Assembly (NCBI GenBank): GCA_963664625.1
Contig: OY761541.1
Coordinates: 2,542,001 to 2,606,000 of the forward strand
DNA length: 64,000 nucleotides
Direction: 5' to 3'
DNA from: CBDCFV01 sp963664625
GTDB lineage: Bacteria > Chloroflexota > Dehalococcoidia > Lucifugimonadales > UBA3495
Shown in pieces: positions 46,709 to 56,287 of this stretch. How positions within the stretch are numbered: position 1 is the first letter of the stretch; every line of letters starts with the position of its first letter. A program made the translations under genes and the position numbers. The notes under the pieces were generated by a model. That model was not told where the DNA came from. It searched no databases and worked only from the letters and a program-made list of their open reading frames with translations.

Positions 46709-49618
46709 ATGCCCCAGGAATTCATCGTTGTCAAGGGCGCCCGTGAGCATAACTTAAAGAACGTTGAAATATCCATCCCCAGGGAAAAGCTGGTGGTCAT
46801 AACCGGCGTTTCCGGGTCGGGCAAGAGTTCGCTGGCCTTCGATACCATTTACGCCGAGGGCCAGCGTCGCTATGTCGAGTCGCTGTCTGCCTACGCCCGC
46901 CAGTTCCTGGGCAGGATGGATAAACCCGACGTCGATTACATCGAGGGTCTGTCTCCCGCCATATCCATCGACCAGAAGGGAGTATCCCACAATCCCAGGT
47001 CCACCGTTGGCACCGTAACTGAGATTTACGACTACATGCGGCTCCTCTTTGCCCGTGTCGGCACGCCCCACTGTCCCAAGTGCGACCGTCCTGTCGAGCG
47101 GCAGACGGTGCAGCAGATCGCCGATGCCATCATGGCATTGCCGGAGGGCAGCCGCGTATTGTTGCTGGCCCCCAAGGTGCGGCGCAAGAAGGGTGAACAC
47201 AAGGACGTTTTCGAGGCGGCCCGCAAGGCCGGATTCGTCCGTGTGCGCGTCAACGGAACCGTCCACCTGCTGGACGAGATGGGCGACCTGAACCTGGACA
47301 AGCGCAAGTGGCACTACATCGAAATCGTGGTTGACCGGCTGATCATCCGTGAAGATACCGAAGTCAGCAGGGTCTCAGAGTCAGTAGAGACTTCCATAAG
47401 GGAAGGGGACGGCGTGGTCCAGGCCGTGGTGGAAGGTGGAGAAGACCTGACCTTCTCCGAGCAGTTCGCCTGCGTCAACTGCGGCACCGGCTTGGTGGAA
47501 ATAGAGCCGCGCACCTTCAGCTTCAACAGCCCCCACGGCGCCTGTACCGAGTGTACCGGGTTGGGGTACCGGCTGGAGGTGGACCCGGACCTGGTGATAT
47601 ACGACAAGTCGTTGTCCTTGGCCGACGGCGCCATAGCTCCCTGGTCACGGGGCGGCCCGTCGGCCAGTTGGTACGTCAGCCTGCTGGAGTCCATCGCCGA
47701 CGCCCACGGCTTCTCCACCAAGGTCCCGGTCAAGGACCTGAGTCAGGAGCAGGTGGACCTCGTCCTCTACGGCAACGGCACCAAGAAAGTGACCATCCGT
47801 CACAAGACCCACCGGGGCCGGGAATACAAGTGGGACACCTCCTTCGAAGGGGTGATTCCCAACCTTGAGCGGCGATACAAGAAGACCGAGTCGGACCACA
47901 CGCGCCAGGAGATCGAGCGTTACATGGCGGCCCGTCCCTGCCGCGGTTGCGGCGGCAGACGGCTACGCCCGGAGGCATTGGCTGTCAAAGTCTGCGGGTC
48001 CGGCATTATGGACGTTTCCGCCAGGAACATCCGCCAAGCCCTGGAGTGGGTCAGGGAAATAGACCCCGACGCACCCTGGAGCGGGCCGCGGCAGACCCTC
48101 ACCGTTCGTGAAAAGACCATTGGCAACCAGATTCTCAAGGAAATCGAAGGGCGGCTCAAGTTCCTTGAGGGCATCGGGCTGGACTATGTGACCCTGGATC
48201 GCACCGCCCGCACCTTGTCCGGCGGCGAGGCCCAGCGGGTAAGGCTCGCCACCCAGATAGGCTCCGGCCTTACCGGCGTTCTCTACGTCTGCGACGAGCC
48301 GACGGTGGGACTCCATCCCCACGACGACCACCGTCTCATCAACACCCTCAGCAGCCTGCGCGACATGGGCAACACGGTGCTGGTGGTGGAGCACGACGAG
48401 GCGATGATGCGGGCGGCGGACTTCATCGCCGACATGGGCCCCCGGGCCGGCGAGTACGGGGGAGAGTTGGTGGCATCCGGTGACATCGAAGAGATAAAGA
48501 AGTCCCCCGACTCGCTTACCGGCCAGTACCTGAGCGGGCGTAAGGTCGTGCCGGTGCCCGAAGAGCGGCGCCCCGGGAATGGATTGCACGTCGGCGTCCA
48601 AGGTGGACGTGAAAACAACCTGCGAAATATCGACGTGACCCTGCCCTTGGGCCGGTTGGTGTGCGTCACCGGCGTTTCCGGTTCCGGCAAGAGCACCCTG
48701 ATTTACGACATCCTCTACAAGCGGCTGGCCCAGGTCCTCAACCGGGCGCGGGACCTGCCCGGCAAGCACGACCGGATACTGGGCGTGGAAAACATCGACA
48801 AAGTAGTGAACATCGACCAGTCGCCCATCGGCAGGACTCCCCGCAGCAACCCGGCCACCTACACGGGGGCCTTCACCCCCATCCGCGAGTTGTTCGCCAA
48901 CCTGCCCGAGGCGCGGATCAGGGGCTATGCCCCCGGCCGCTTCTCCTTCAACGTCAAGGGGGGCCGTTGCGAGGCCTGCCAAGGCGAGGGGTACAACCAG
49001 ATTGAGATGCAATTCCTGCCCGACGTTACGGTGCCCTGCGAGGTCTGCCACGGTAAACGCTACAACAACCAAGCCTTGGAGGTCACCCTGCGGGGCCGGA
49101 CCATCGCCGATGTGCTGAACATGACGGTGGACCAAGCCCTGGAGTTCTTCGGCAGCTTCCCCCGCATCCGGCCCAAGCTGGAAACGCTGCGGGACGTGGG
49201 GCTGGGCTACATCCGGCTGGGCCAGCCCGCCACCACCCTGTCCGGCGGCGAGGCCCAGCGGGTCAAGCTGTCCACCGAGCTGTCCAAGCGGGCCACCGGC
49301 AAGACCCTCTACCTGCTGGACGAACCCACCACCGGCCTCTCCTTCGAAGACTGCGCTGCCCTGCTGCGGGTGCTGCACCGCTTGGTCGACGCTGGCAACA
49401 CCGTGGTCCTCATCGAGCACAACCTGGACGTAATCAAGAACGCCGACTGGATAGTGGACCTCGGCCCCGGCGCCGGGGATATGGGCGGCCAACTGATCGC
49501 CGCCGGCACGCCGGAAGAAATCGTCCAAAATGCGGAGTCACTTACCGGGCGGTATTTGCGGGATGTGTTGGCGAACGGCAAGCATCCGGCGGAGATGGAG
49601 GCTGCGGCGGTGGGGTGA
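46709..49618 (+). CDS. uvrA: Excinuclease ABC subunit UvrA
   Basis: A 969-residue UvrA from ATG 46709. The two ATPase modules have Walker A GVSGSGKS at 33-40 and a second one near 653-660, signature LSGGEAQRV in each half, and zinc-binding CxxC pairs (CVNC, CTEC, CEAC, CEVC). It recognises DNA lesions in nucleotide excision repair. No uvrB or uvrC lies in the window. Confidence 0.97.
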   Translation: MPQEFIVVKGAREHNLKNVEISIPREKLVVITGVSGSGKSSLAFDTIYAEGQRRYVESLSAYARQFLGRMDKPDVDYIEGLSPAISIDQKGVSHNPRSTVGTVTEIYDYMRLLFARVGTPHCPKCDRPVERQTVQQIADAIMALPEGSRVLLLAPKVRRKKGEHKDVFEAARKAGFVRVRVNGTVHLLDEMGDLNLDKRKWHYIEIVVDRLIIREDTEVSRVSESVETSIREGDGVVQAVVEGGEDLTFSEQFACVNCGTGLVEIEPRTFSFNSPHGACTECTGLGYRLEVDPDLVIYDKSLSLADGAIAPWSRGGPSASWYVSLLESIADAHGFSTKVPVKDLSQEQVDLVLYGNGTKKVTIRHKTHRGREYKWDTSFEGVIPNLERRYKKTESDHTRQEIERYMAARPCRGCGGRRLRPEALAVKVCGSGIMDVSARNIRQALEWVREIDPDAPWSGPRQTLTVREKTIGNQILKEIEGRLKFLEGIGLDYVTLDRTARTLSGGEAQRVRLATQIGSGLTGVLYVCDEPTVGLHPHDDHRLINTLSSLRDMGNTVLVVEHDEAMMRAADFIADMGPRAGEYGGELVASGDIEEIKKSPDSLTGQYLSGRKVVPVPEERRPGNGLHVGVQGGRENNLRNIDVTLPLGRLVCVTGVSGSGKSTLIYDILYKRLAQVLNRARDLPGKHDRILGVENIDKVVNIDQSPIGRTPRSNPATYTGAFTPIRELFANLPEARIRGYAPGRFSFNVKGGRCEACQGEGYNQIEMQFLPDVTVPCEVCHGKRYNNQALEVTLRGRTIADVLNMTVDQALEFFGSFPRIRPKLETLRDVGLGYIRLGQPATTLSGGEAQRVKLSTELSKRATGKTLYLLDEPTTGLSFEDCAALLRVLHRLVDAGNTVVLIEHNLDVIKNADWIVDLGPGAGDMGGQLIAAGTPEEIVQNAESLTGRYLRDVLANGKHPAEMEAAAVG

Positions 49619-49659
49619 CTATAGCGGCTATATGGCGCGAGTAAGGCGGGCAGGGTCTT

Positions 49660-50607
49660 TCACGTCTTGGTGATTTTCGGGCCGACGTAAACCACGTATA
49701 GAGGCTCGCCCGCAGGCACCGGCCAGGAAAAATGAAGCCGTATTACTTCTGTCTTTACCTTGCCGTGCCAAGTGCAAAACAGGCGTTGACCGGGTGAGTC
49801 GGGGTGGGGAAACGTCAGATCGTTCTCGAAGCGGCTCTTTTCAGTGGTTGAGGAGTCCGTAAACCAAGCATTTCCTCCGGTGAAATGGTCCTGAAGTATC
49901 CGGTAGTTCTCCGGTGTGTAGTGGCCTCGTTCGTCGATAGCCCCCATAAACCGGTCGAGGGTATTCAAAAGACGTTGGATGCCGTGGGCGGCTCCCGGAA
50001 CAAAAGGATGACCTTCCAAGGGAGCGAAACTATCTTCCGAGAACCTCAGTCTTTGATAGCGTGAAATGGAGATGTTTTCCAATTGCCGCCAAGTGGTAAC
50101 TGGCGGCTCTGCGCGCTCCAGCGCCGCCGCTAGTCCCTTCTCTTCCCACCAGTTAGGCGTCTCGATAGTGTCCCTGCCGTTTTCCGTCAAGACGACAGGG
50201 ATGGGCGAATATTCCCAAGCCGACGGAGATACGCTCACCAACTGGCGGTCGATTCCCATAGTTTTGCAGTAGGCAGCCTCGCCGACAGCAGTGTCGGTGA
50301 CAATCTTGCCGCCGCACTCCAGCCAATGGTCGGGGTTATGTTCCCGCACATCCTCCCAGAATGGCCCTTGTTTTGTCATCCACGACAGAAGAGACCCCTT
50401 TTGGTCACGGGAAAATGTCTGGAGGGCTTGAAAGACCGAAGTGGACGGGTTGATAGAACAGTTCAGTGTGTTCCTGTGGCAATGCAATTCGCGGCCAAAT
50501 CGCTGGGCGAGTCTGCGCATCCCGACGATTCGGCCAATGGCTACCCGGAACACCGCTGCATCGTGAAACTGCTGATGAATCGACAGATCGTTGAGAAGAA
50601 GTTCCAC
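49660..50607 (-). CDS. Hypothetical protein, third gene of the DUF262-ATPase operon
   Basis: A 315-residue protein starting at GTG 50607, directly after the ATPase stop. I cannot name the family. Visible features are VNPSTSVFQALQTF-like helices, a central region with HPFVPGAAHGIQRLLNTL, and a C-terminal beta-rich block FENDLTFPHPDS, CTWHGKVKTEVIRLHFSWP and YVVYVGPKI. The HGK-x5-RLHF block looks like a possible ligand- or nucleic-acid-binding element. It is probably the effector or accessory part of the system. Confidence 0.7.
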   Translation of the reverse strand: MELLLNDLSIHQQFHDAAVFRVAIGRIVGMRRLAQRFGRELHCHRNTLNCSINPSTSVFQALQTFSRDQKGSLLSWMTKQGPFWEDVREHNPDHWLECGGKIVTDTAVGEAAYCKTMGIDRQLVSVSPSAWEYSPIPVVLTENGRDTIETPNWWEEKGLAAALERAEPPVTTWRQLENISISRYQRLRFSEDSFAPLEGHPFVPGAAHGIQRLLNTLDRFMGAIDERGHYTPENYRILQDHFTGGNAWFTDSSTTEKSRFENDLTFPHPDSPGQRLFCTWHGKVKTEVIRLHFSWPVPAGEPLYVVYVGPKITKT

Positions 50608-51750
50608 TTATTCGCCCCAACCGGCAAAGTAGTCCAGGTCCTTGTCGAACTGGTCGAAAAAGCCTTCAGGCCAAACGTCAATGCTACCGGAACTGTCCAG
50701 GGTTGGACTCAACACTTGGGAAGCACCCCGAGTGCGTTGCCTGAAAAAGTGAATCGCTACCTCATCAGCCGAGATGCGCTCCGACTTGACGGACCGGCGA
50801 ATCCCGTTGAGAACATGGTCACTGTGGGTTTCCACGATCGTCTGAATACCGGCATGGGCAACGTCCGCCAGCAATTGTCCCATAAGGGCCTGTCCGGCTG
50901 GGTGTAAATGCACTTCCGGGTTTTCTATCAGCATAAGACTGCCCTTGGTGACAGTGAGGGCAGCGACTATGATCGGTAGGATTTGCGTAATGCCAAACCC
51001 ACAGTGGACTGGTCTTAGGAACCCCGTATCGTTGGAAGTGCGGATTCCCAGGGTCGCTGCATTGGCGTTAGGCACCTGCTGCACGTCAATGGCGCAACCC
51101 GGGAAGAATGACGAGAGCCTTGCCCCGACCTGATGTAGCAGAGTCGGAAGATCGTCCTCTAGCAAGAGATCCCTCGCGATAAGTTCATCTCCTCTGCCCC
51201 AGTATAAAACGCTTACCGCATTCTCCCCCTGAGGGCCAACTAATGTGGCGATATGCTGGTCTTCCAGTAGATAAGTTTCACGGGGTCCCTCACGCTCCGC
51301 CGTAATATATGTTAAATTTCTAATCTGGCTTATCAAAGATATGATGGCATCGTCCGCATCAGCGGGCAACAGGTAATGGAGAGTGTCAGGGTTATCATAT
51401 CTGGCATCTCCGATCTGAACGCGATTGACTTGCATAGACATGTCCTGCCGGTCGCCAGTGAAGGACCATCGACAAATTGCACTTTCGTCCATGAGTCCAA
51501 TGTCGAACCGGCGAGTGCCATTTACCTGGTCAACCACGTCCGTCACGGTTCCAAGTTTGGTTATTGAGCCGTTAAGCATCAGACGAGTGGACCATTCACG
51601 TTCGCGCATGGTTTGGTGTAGTAAGACGAGAGACTGTATAACCGTAGACTTTCCAGACGCATTTGTTCCCGACAGTAGAGTAAGTGGGCAGAGCGGAAGT
51701 CTCAGAAGTTCAAAGCACTTGAACGTCTCGAGGTCAAGTCGAGTCAGCAC
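50608..51750 (-). CDS. AAA/ABC-type ATPase (DUF3696-like), second copy
   Basis: A 380-residue ATPase from GTG 51750 with AGGAGG seven bases upstream. Walker A is GTNASGKS at 28-35, the region VHCGFGITQILPIIVAAL precedes Walker B SLMLIENPEVHLHP, and the C-terminus contains VWPEGFFDQFDKDL. Sequence blocks match the ATPase at 40.2-41.6 kb, so the two are paralogs. Its start overlaps the DUF262 gene by 17 bases. Confidence 0.8.
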   Translation of the reverse strand: MLTRLDLETFKCFELLRLPLCPLTLLSGTNASGKSTVIQSLVLLHQTMREREWSTRLMLNGSITKLGTVTDVVDQVNGTRRFDIGLMDESAICRWSFTGDRQDMSMQVNRVQIGDARYDNPDTLHYLLPADADDAIISLISQIRNLTYITAEREGPRETYLLEDQHIATLVGPQGENAVSVLYWGRGDELIARDLLLEDDLPTLLHQVGARLSSFFPGCAIDVQQVPNANAATLGIRTSNDTGFLRPVHCGFGITQILPIIVAALTVTKGSLMLIENPEVHLHPAGQALMGQLLADVAHAGIQTIVETHSDHVLNGIRRSVKSERISADEVAIHFFRQRTRGASQVLSPTLDSSGSIDVWPEGFFDQFDKDLDYFAGWGE

Positions 51751-52843
51751 CAAACACCTCCTGAAACATCTTCGCGGTTGCATTGAACCTATGATCAACC
51801 CTTCGAGTATCGTTGGTGCCGTAAGTGATGGACGTTATGAAATCATCATCTTTCATAAGCTTATGGAATGCTTTCTTGAGAGCACATGCTCGGCTCTTGA
51901 CCAACTCTTGCGGGAATCGTGAGAGGCCGGTCGTCATAACATCCCACAAAGAGGCATTGATGACACTCCGGCGGCTTTGGCCTTCGAGATGCTTCCGAAA
52001 AGCGTGTTCTTTAAACACTACAAAGTTGTTGTTCAACCCAGTGTAAAACTCGGCTGATAGCCTTGAAAGCTCAGCATCTCCAAGATGATTCATAAGTTTG
52101 AGTGTGTCCGCCAGAAAATCATCCATTTCACCACGATAAGTGTCACGCGACAAAAGTTGAAATCCACAGAAACGGTTCACGAACTCCCGGTCGCGCATTT
52201 GTGCGGTGTTCAGACTGCCACCCGTAGCTTCCAGAAAAAGAGGTTTATTAGCTTCTTCTTTCAAAAAGCGGGTTCCTGGCCCCATGTATAGGCAATTCCG
52301 CATCTGTTGGCGGGTCAGGGGTGCACCGCCGTTCACACGCTCAAATATGTCTAGGCGTGCCCTTTCAGGCGCTTTTGAGTCTATGATGTATAGCGTAAGG
52401 TTACAGTCCTCAATTCGGTTCTGTAGCCTGGACGGTAAGTCATTAAAATGCTTCCCGTTCAATTCGGGATGATCGTGCAGCCGTAGAGCAAGTCTATTGT
52501 CTACGAAGTTCTGAAAGGTAGAAAGCCGTTGCAAGCCGTCAACCACGACCATCCGGCCGTCTTCATTTTCCGCGATGTAGAAGACCGGCAATGGTATTCG
52601 CATCAACACCGACTCGATTAACTTGCTTTGTTTATCTACAGGCCAAATGAAGTCACGTTGAAAGTCTGGGTCCATAATGAAATTGCCTTGGCTAATCCTT
52701 CGCAGCACGTCGTGAATAGTGCGACTCTCATTGCGAATAAGCATAGTGTCAAGAGGATATTCGCCTAGAGCACTATCTTCAGGACTCCCGATGCCTTCAG
52801 GTTCTTCTACTTCTGAATCCACCTGTTGCGTAGTCACGAACAT
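51734..52843 (-). CDS. DUF262 domain protein (GmrSD/ParB-like N-terminal domain)
   Basis: A 369-residue protein. The DUF262 core is visible: RRISQGNFIMDPDFQRDFIW, KLIESVLMRIPLPVFYIAEN, VVDGLQRLSTFQNFV, and QNRIEDCNLTLYIIDS. This domain uses nucleotide hydrolysis for DNA or effector control in type IV restriction (GmrS) and phosphorothioate-linked systems. No HNH nuclease domain (DUF1524) is seen at the C-terminus. It is the first gene of a three-gene operon. GTG 52837 is an alternative start. Confidence 0.85.
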   Translation of the reverse strand: MFVTTQQVDSEVEEPEGIGSPEDSALGEYPLDTMLIRNESRTIHDVLRRISQGNFIMDPDFQRDFIWPVDKQSKLIESVLMRIPLPVFYIAENEDGRMVVVDGLQRLSTFQNFVDNRLALRLHDHPELNGKHFNDLPSRLQNRIEDCNLTLYIIDSKAPERARLDIFERVNGGAPLTRQQMRNCLYMGPGTRFLKEEANKPLFLEATGGSLNTAQMRDREFVNRFCGFQLLSRDTYRGEMDDFLADTLKLMNHLGDAELSRLSAEFYTGLNNNFVVFKEHAFRKHLEGQSRRSVINASLWDVMTTGLSRFPQELVKSRACALKKAFHKLMKDDDFITSITYGTNDTRRVDHRFNATAKMFQEVFGADST

Positions 52844-52849
52844 TACCTC

Positions 52850-52867
52850 ACTGACATATCTGTCAGT
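52850..52867. promoter_or_regulatory. Possible operator upstream of the DUF262 operon
   Basis: A palindrome with 7-bp arms ACTGACA and TGTCAGT around a 4-base centre lies 7 bases upstream of the DUF262 start. A TGATAAAAT box lies directly upstream on the minus strand. It may bind a repressor, but the pattern is short. Confidence 0.35.
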
Positions 52868-53007
52868 TCATTTTATCATTAGGAACAACTTGGGCTGGAC
52901 CAAGCGATTTACCCTTCTTGACTCTATTCCGTCCTCCCCTTTTTGTCACCTTCAATCCCGTTTGGTAGAATATTCCCGCCATCCAGGAAAGAATTGGGAG
53001 AGGAAGA

Positions 53008-53646
53008 ATGCCGCTGCATTACGACGGAGAAATCAAGATTACCAAGATAAACATGGGGCCCTACGACAACAACGGCTACATTGTGACCTGTCCGGAGACC
53101 AACGAGGGCATCATCATCGACACGCCTGCCGAGGCGGAGAAGCTTCTCAGCCGGATTGGCGACGTACAGATTAAGCACATCCTTATCACCCACAAGCACC
53201 AGGACCACCTGTTGGGGTTCGACGACATCACAGGCGCCGTTGACGCTCCCGTTGGTATCGGAGTGAACGACGTGGACGGCCTGCCTCGAGCCCCCGAGAC
53301 CGAGCTGTCTGACGGCATGATAATCAGGTTCGGCAATCAGGAGATGAAGGTGTTGGACACCCCCGGCCATACCGAGGGAGCGACCTGCTTCCTTCTTGGC
53401 AAGCACCTGTTCTCCGGCGACACCCTGTTCCCCGGTGGGCCGGGGCGCACTCGCAGCCCCGAAGGCTTCCAGCAGATCGTCGACAACATCACCAAGAAGC
53501 TATTGACCCTGCCCGACGATACCCTTGTGTACCCCGGTCATGGGGCGGACACCACCATCGGCAAGTCCCGGGAAGAGTACCAGAACTTCGCTTCCAGGCC
53601 CCACGCCCCCGACATTTTCGGCGAAATCACTTGGTTGGGCGGCTAG
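53008..53646 (+). CDS. MBL-fold metallo-hydrolase
   Basis: A 212-residue metallo-beta-lactamase-fold protein with THKHQDH (HxHxDH), a His in DTPGHTEGATCFLLG, and GDTLFPGGPGRT with the bridging Asp. This is a glyoxalase II-like hydrolase; the substrate is unknown. A GGGAGAGGAAG ribosome site precedes ATG 53008. Confidence 0.9.
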   Translation: MPLHYDGEIKITKINMGPYDNNGYIVTCPETNEGIIIDTPAEAEKLLSRIGDVQIKHILITHKHQDHLLGFDDITGAVDAPVGIGVNDVDGLPRAPETELSDGMIIRFGNQEMKVLDTPGHTEGATCFLLGKHLFSGDTLFPGGPGRTRSPEGFQQIVDNITKKLLTLPDDTLVYPGHGADTTIGKSREEYQNFASRPHAPDIFGEITWLGG

Positions 53647-53675
53647 GTCAATCCGGCATGATACGGTTACCATTC

Positions 53676-53708
53676 CAGGGAGCGAAGTTTTTGCTCCCTG
53701 ATTTTGTT
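53676..53708 (+). terminator. Rho-independent terminator after the MBL-fold gene
   Basis: An 8-bp stem CAGGGAGC/GCTCCCTG with a 9-base loop, followed by ATTTTGTT, lies 30 bases after the stop. It separates the MBL gene from the M16 peptidase gene. Confidence 0.75.
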
Positions 53709-53727
53709 CCGGGACTTTGAGGTGTGA

Positions 53728-54993
53728 ATGTACCAGCGTTCAGTCTTGGATAATCAACTCCGGGTTTTGACATCCACCATGCCCCATACCAGGTCGGTGT
53801 CCATCATGCTCTGCGTCGGCGCTGGGTCCCGGTACGAGTCGCCTGACATGGCCGGCGTGTCCCACTTCCTTGAGCATCTGCCGTTCAAAGGCACTCGTCA
53901 ATGGCCCACCGCCCAAGCGGTCAGCGAGGCTATCGAGGGAGTGGGCGGCATTATGAACGCCAGCACCGACCGTGAGATGACCGTCTTCTGGTGCAAGGTG
54001 GCCGCGATTCACGTCAGGAAGGCCCTGTCGGTGATGCTCGACATGGTCATCAATCCCAGGCTGGACCCGGAGGAGGTGGAGAAGGAGCGGGAGGTTATCC
54101 AGGAAGAGCTGCGGATGACCTACGACCATCCCACCTACTGGGTTGACCTCTTGATAGACGAAGCCTTGTGGCCGGACCAAGCCATGGGACGCGACGTGGG
54201 CGGCACGCCGGAGACGGTGGAAAAAATCTCGCAGCAAAGCATCCGCGATTACATGCTTCGACAGTACACGCCCGCCAATACAGTGTTGGCCGTGGCCGGG
54301 AACGTTGCCCACGACGATATGGTGCAATTGGTGGAGGAAGCTACCGCAGGTTGGCAGCCTTCCCAGCAATCGTTGGACTGGGAGCCGGTAGCCAGCGGCA
54401 ATACTGGCCCTGTGGTGCGCCTGGAAAACCGGAGGACCGACCAGACCCACCTATGCCTGGCTCTGCCCGGGTTGTCCATGAACGACCCGGACCGTTACAA
54501 CCTGACCATCCTGAACGTTATTCTGGGAGACGGGATGAGCAGCAGGTTGTTCCAGCGCTTGCGTGAAGAGCAAAGCCTGGCATACGACGTGAACAGCACG
54601 TTGAGTCATTACCGGGACTGCGGGGCATTGACCGTTTACTGCGGCGTGGAGCCAAAGAAGAGCCGCAGCGCCGTGAAAGAAGTTGTTCACCAACTGGAAC
54701 AGATGCACGAGGAGGTCACCGCGCAGGAACTGGCCAAGGCGAAGGAGTACACCAAGGGGCGGCTGTTGCTTCGGATGGAGGATACCAGGGCCGTGGCCGG
54801 TTGGTTGGCCAGCCAAGAGTTGCTACAGGGGAAGGTCACCACTCCCGATGAAGTCGTTGACATGATCGACGCCGTAAAGACCGAGGACATTGCCAGGGTT
54901 GGGCAAAAATTGCTGAACCCCGATAGTCTGCGGCTTGCCGTTGTCGGCCCCCACCGCGGAGACCAACAGTTCCTGAAATTGTTAAGCTTCTAA
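53728..54993 (+). CDS. M16 family zinc metallopeptidase
   Basis: A 421-residue pitrilysin-like peptidase with HFLEH at 46-50 (zinc site and base), and a downstream Glu expected in the EEVEKEREVIQEELR segment. The C-terminal half has LCLALPGLSMNDPDRYNL and the LSYDVNS-like region of the inactive domain. It is like the YmxG/PqqL group of processing peptidases. Confidence 0.9.
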   Translation: MYQRSVLDNQLRVLTSTMPHTRSVSIMLCVGAGSRYESPDMAGVSHFLEHLPFKGTRQWPTAQAVSEAIEGVGGIMNASTDREMTVFWCKVAAIHVRKALSVMLDMVINPRLDPEEVEKEREVIQEELRMTYDHPTYWVDLLIDEALWPDQAMGRDVGGTPETVEKISQQSIRDYMLRQYTPANTVLAVAGNVAHDDMVQLVEEATAGWQPSQQSLDWEPVASGNTGPVVRLENRRTDQTHLCLALPGLSMNDPDRYNLTILNVILGDGMSSRLFQRLREEQSLAYDVNSTLSHYRDCGALTVYCGVEPKKSRSAVKEVVHQLEQMHEEVTAQELAKAKEYTKGRLLLRMEDTRAVAGWLASQELLQGKVTTPDEVVDMIDAVKTEDIARVGQKLLNPDSLRLAVVGPHRGDQQFLKLLSF

Positions 54994-55024
54994 CCCAAGC
55001 CAACGCTGAGTAAAAGAGGAACTT

Positions 55025-55273
55025 ATGGTAATGACAGACGACCGGTTAGACCGACTGGAAAACAGAATGGAGGGGGTAGAAAACAGGGTTTCCCGTCTTG
55101 AAGAATCGGTGGCTGGACTGGTCGAGAGAGTTGCCCGTCTTGAAGGCGTGGTAGCGGAAATGTCCAGCCGGGTAACCAGTTTGGAAACGCGGGTGACTAT
55201 CATGTTCGCATCAATGGTCGGTATGTGGGCGGTAACGATGGGCACGGTGTTGGCGTCTCTCTTCCTCAAGTAG
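55025..55273 (+). CDS. Small coiled-coil membrane protein
   Basis: An 82-residue protein with heptad repeats from residue 6 (DRLDRLENRMEGVENRVSRL, then EESVAGLVERVARLEG), ending in a membrane helix MFASMVGMWAVTMGTVLASL. Such DUF1640-like hemolysin-XhlA-like small proteins form membrane-anchored coiled coils. Its role is unknown. It may be read with the peptidase gene 31 bases upstream. Confidence 0.6.
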   Translation: MVMTDDRLDRLENRMEGVENRVSRLEESVAGLVERVARLEGVVAEMSSRVTSLETRVTIMFASMVGMWAVTMGTVLASLFLK

Positions 55274-55303
55274 CGTGCGGTGTAAATCCACAGATCCGCG
55301 TCG

Positions 55304-56104
55304 TCAGGGCTTGGAAGGATCGAACTCCTCGGCTACCGGGTTGCTTAGCACCCCGATGCCCGCCACATCCACATCCACCGTGTCGCCGGGCTTGATGGCG
55401 CCGGTTACCCCGGCGCAGCCGGAAAACACCAAGTCCCCGGGCCGAAGTGTGACGGACTGGCTGATGTAGCTCACGATATCATCAAAGCTGAACAGCATAT
55501 CCTTGGTGTGAAACCGTTGCACTTCCTCGCTGTTCAAGTGAACAACGATTTCCAACCGTTGGGGGTCGCATTCGGTCTCAATCCAAGGACCGACCGGGGC
55601 AAAGGTGTCGGCTCCCTTGGCTCGCCAGAAAGAAAAGTCTCCCTTTTGCCACGTCCGTTCGCTGACGTCATTGCCGCAGGTGAAGCCCAGGATATACCTC
55701 TTGGCCTCCGCCGGGGTTACCCTCCGGCAGTTCTTGCCGATGACCGCTACTACCTCTCCCTCGTAGTGCACCTCGCCGGTGGAGTCCTTGGGAATGATTA
55801 TCGGGTCGCCGGGGCCGGTGAGGGAACTGCGGGCCTTTTGCCAAGGGTTGGGATGATCGGGTATGGGCACCACGTCTTTCCCCAAGGCCATCGCCGCCGT
55901 TTCCAGGTGATCGGCGAAATTGATCCCAGGACCCCATATTTCCTTGGGGTCAGTTGGAGGCAGGATCTTCACCTCCGCTAGTGGGTGCCGGGTGTCAGTA
56001 AGCCTGAAGCGGGAGTATATGCTTCCCCGTATTTCAATGATTTCATCTCCGTCTACAACGCCAAAAGCCACTCTGCGAGCGGCACGGAAACGCGCAATTT
56101 TCAT
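55304..56104 (-). CDS. Fumarylacetoacetate hydrolase family protein
   Basis: A 266-residue FAH-family enzyme with IWGPGINFADHLE, IIPKDSTGEVHYEGEVVAVI, FTCGNDVSERTWQ and a C-terminal TVDVDVAGIGVLSN. The metal-binding acids are in EGEVVAVIGK. It cleaves or decarboxylates small ketone acids in aromatic catabolism. The start codon is ATG at 56104. Confidence 0.9.
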   Translation of the reverse strand: MKIARFRAARRVAFGVVDGDEIIEIRGSIYSRFRLTDTRHPLAEVKILPPTDPKEIWGPGINFADHLETAAMALGKDVVPIPDHPNPWQKARSSLTGPGDPIIIPKDSTGEVHYEGEVVAVIGKNCRRVTPAEAKRYILGFTCGNDVSERTWQKGDFSFWRAKGADTFAPVGPWIETECDPQRLEIVVHLNSEEVQRFHTKDMLFSFDDIVSYISQSVTLRPGDLVFSGCAGVTGAIKPGDTVDVDVAGIGVLSNPVAEEFDPSKP

Positions 56105-56287
56105 AAGGTGAGAAACCTCGTTGACATAATAAAAGAAGAGTAGGAGCCGATTTTAACCCTTGCCCTACACGTCGGCAAGGGAAATTTTGAGCTTGTTGAC
56201 GCGTTGCTTCGAGACTAAAATGGAGGCGTTTACCGGTTATCCGGTCAGTTGCCGAACGCGAAGTTAGTCTTGTAAACGGGAGCTGCT

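Noticed and set aside
47963..49528. A 521-residue frame opposite uvrA
   Set aside because: GC-rich antisense shadow of UvrA, rich in His, Gly and Asp with no known domain.
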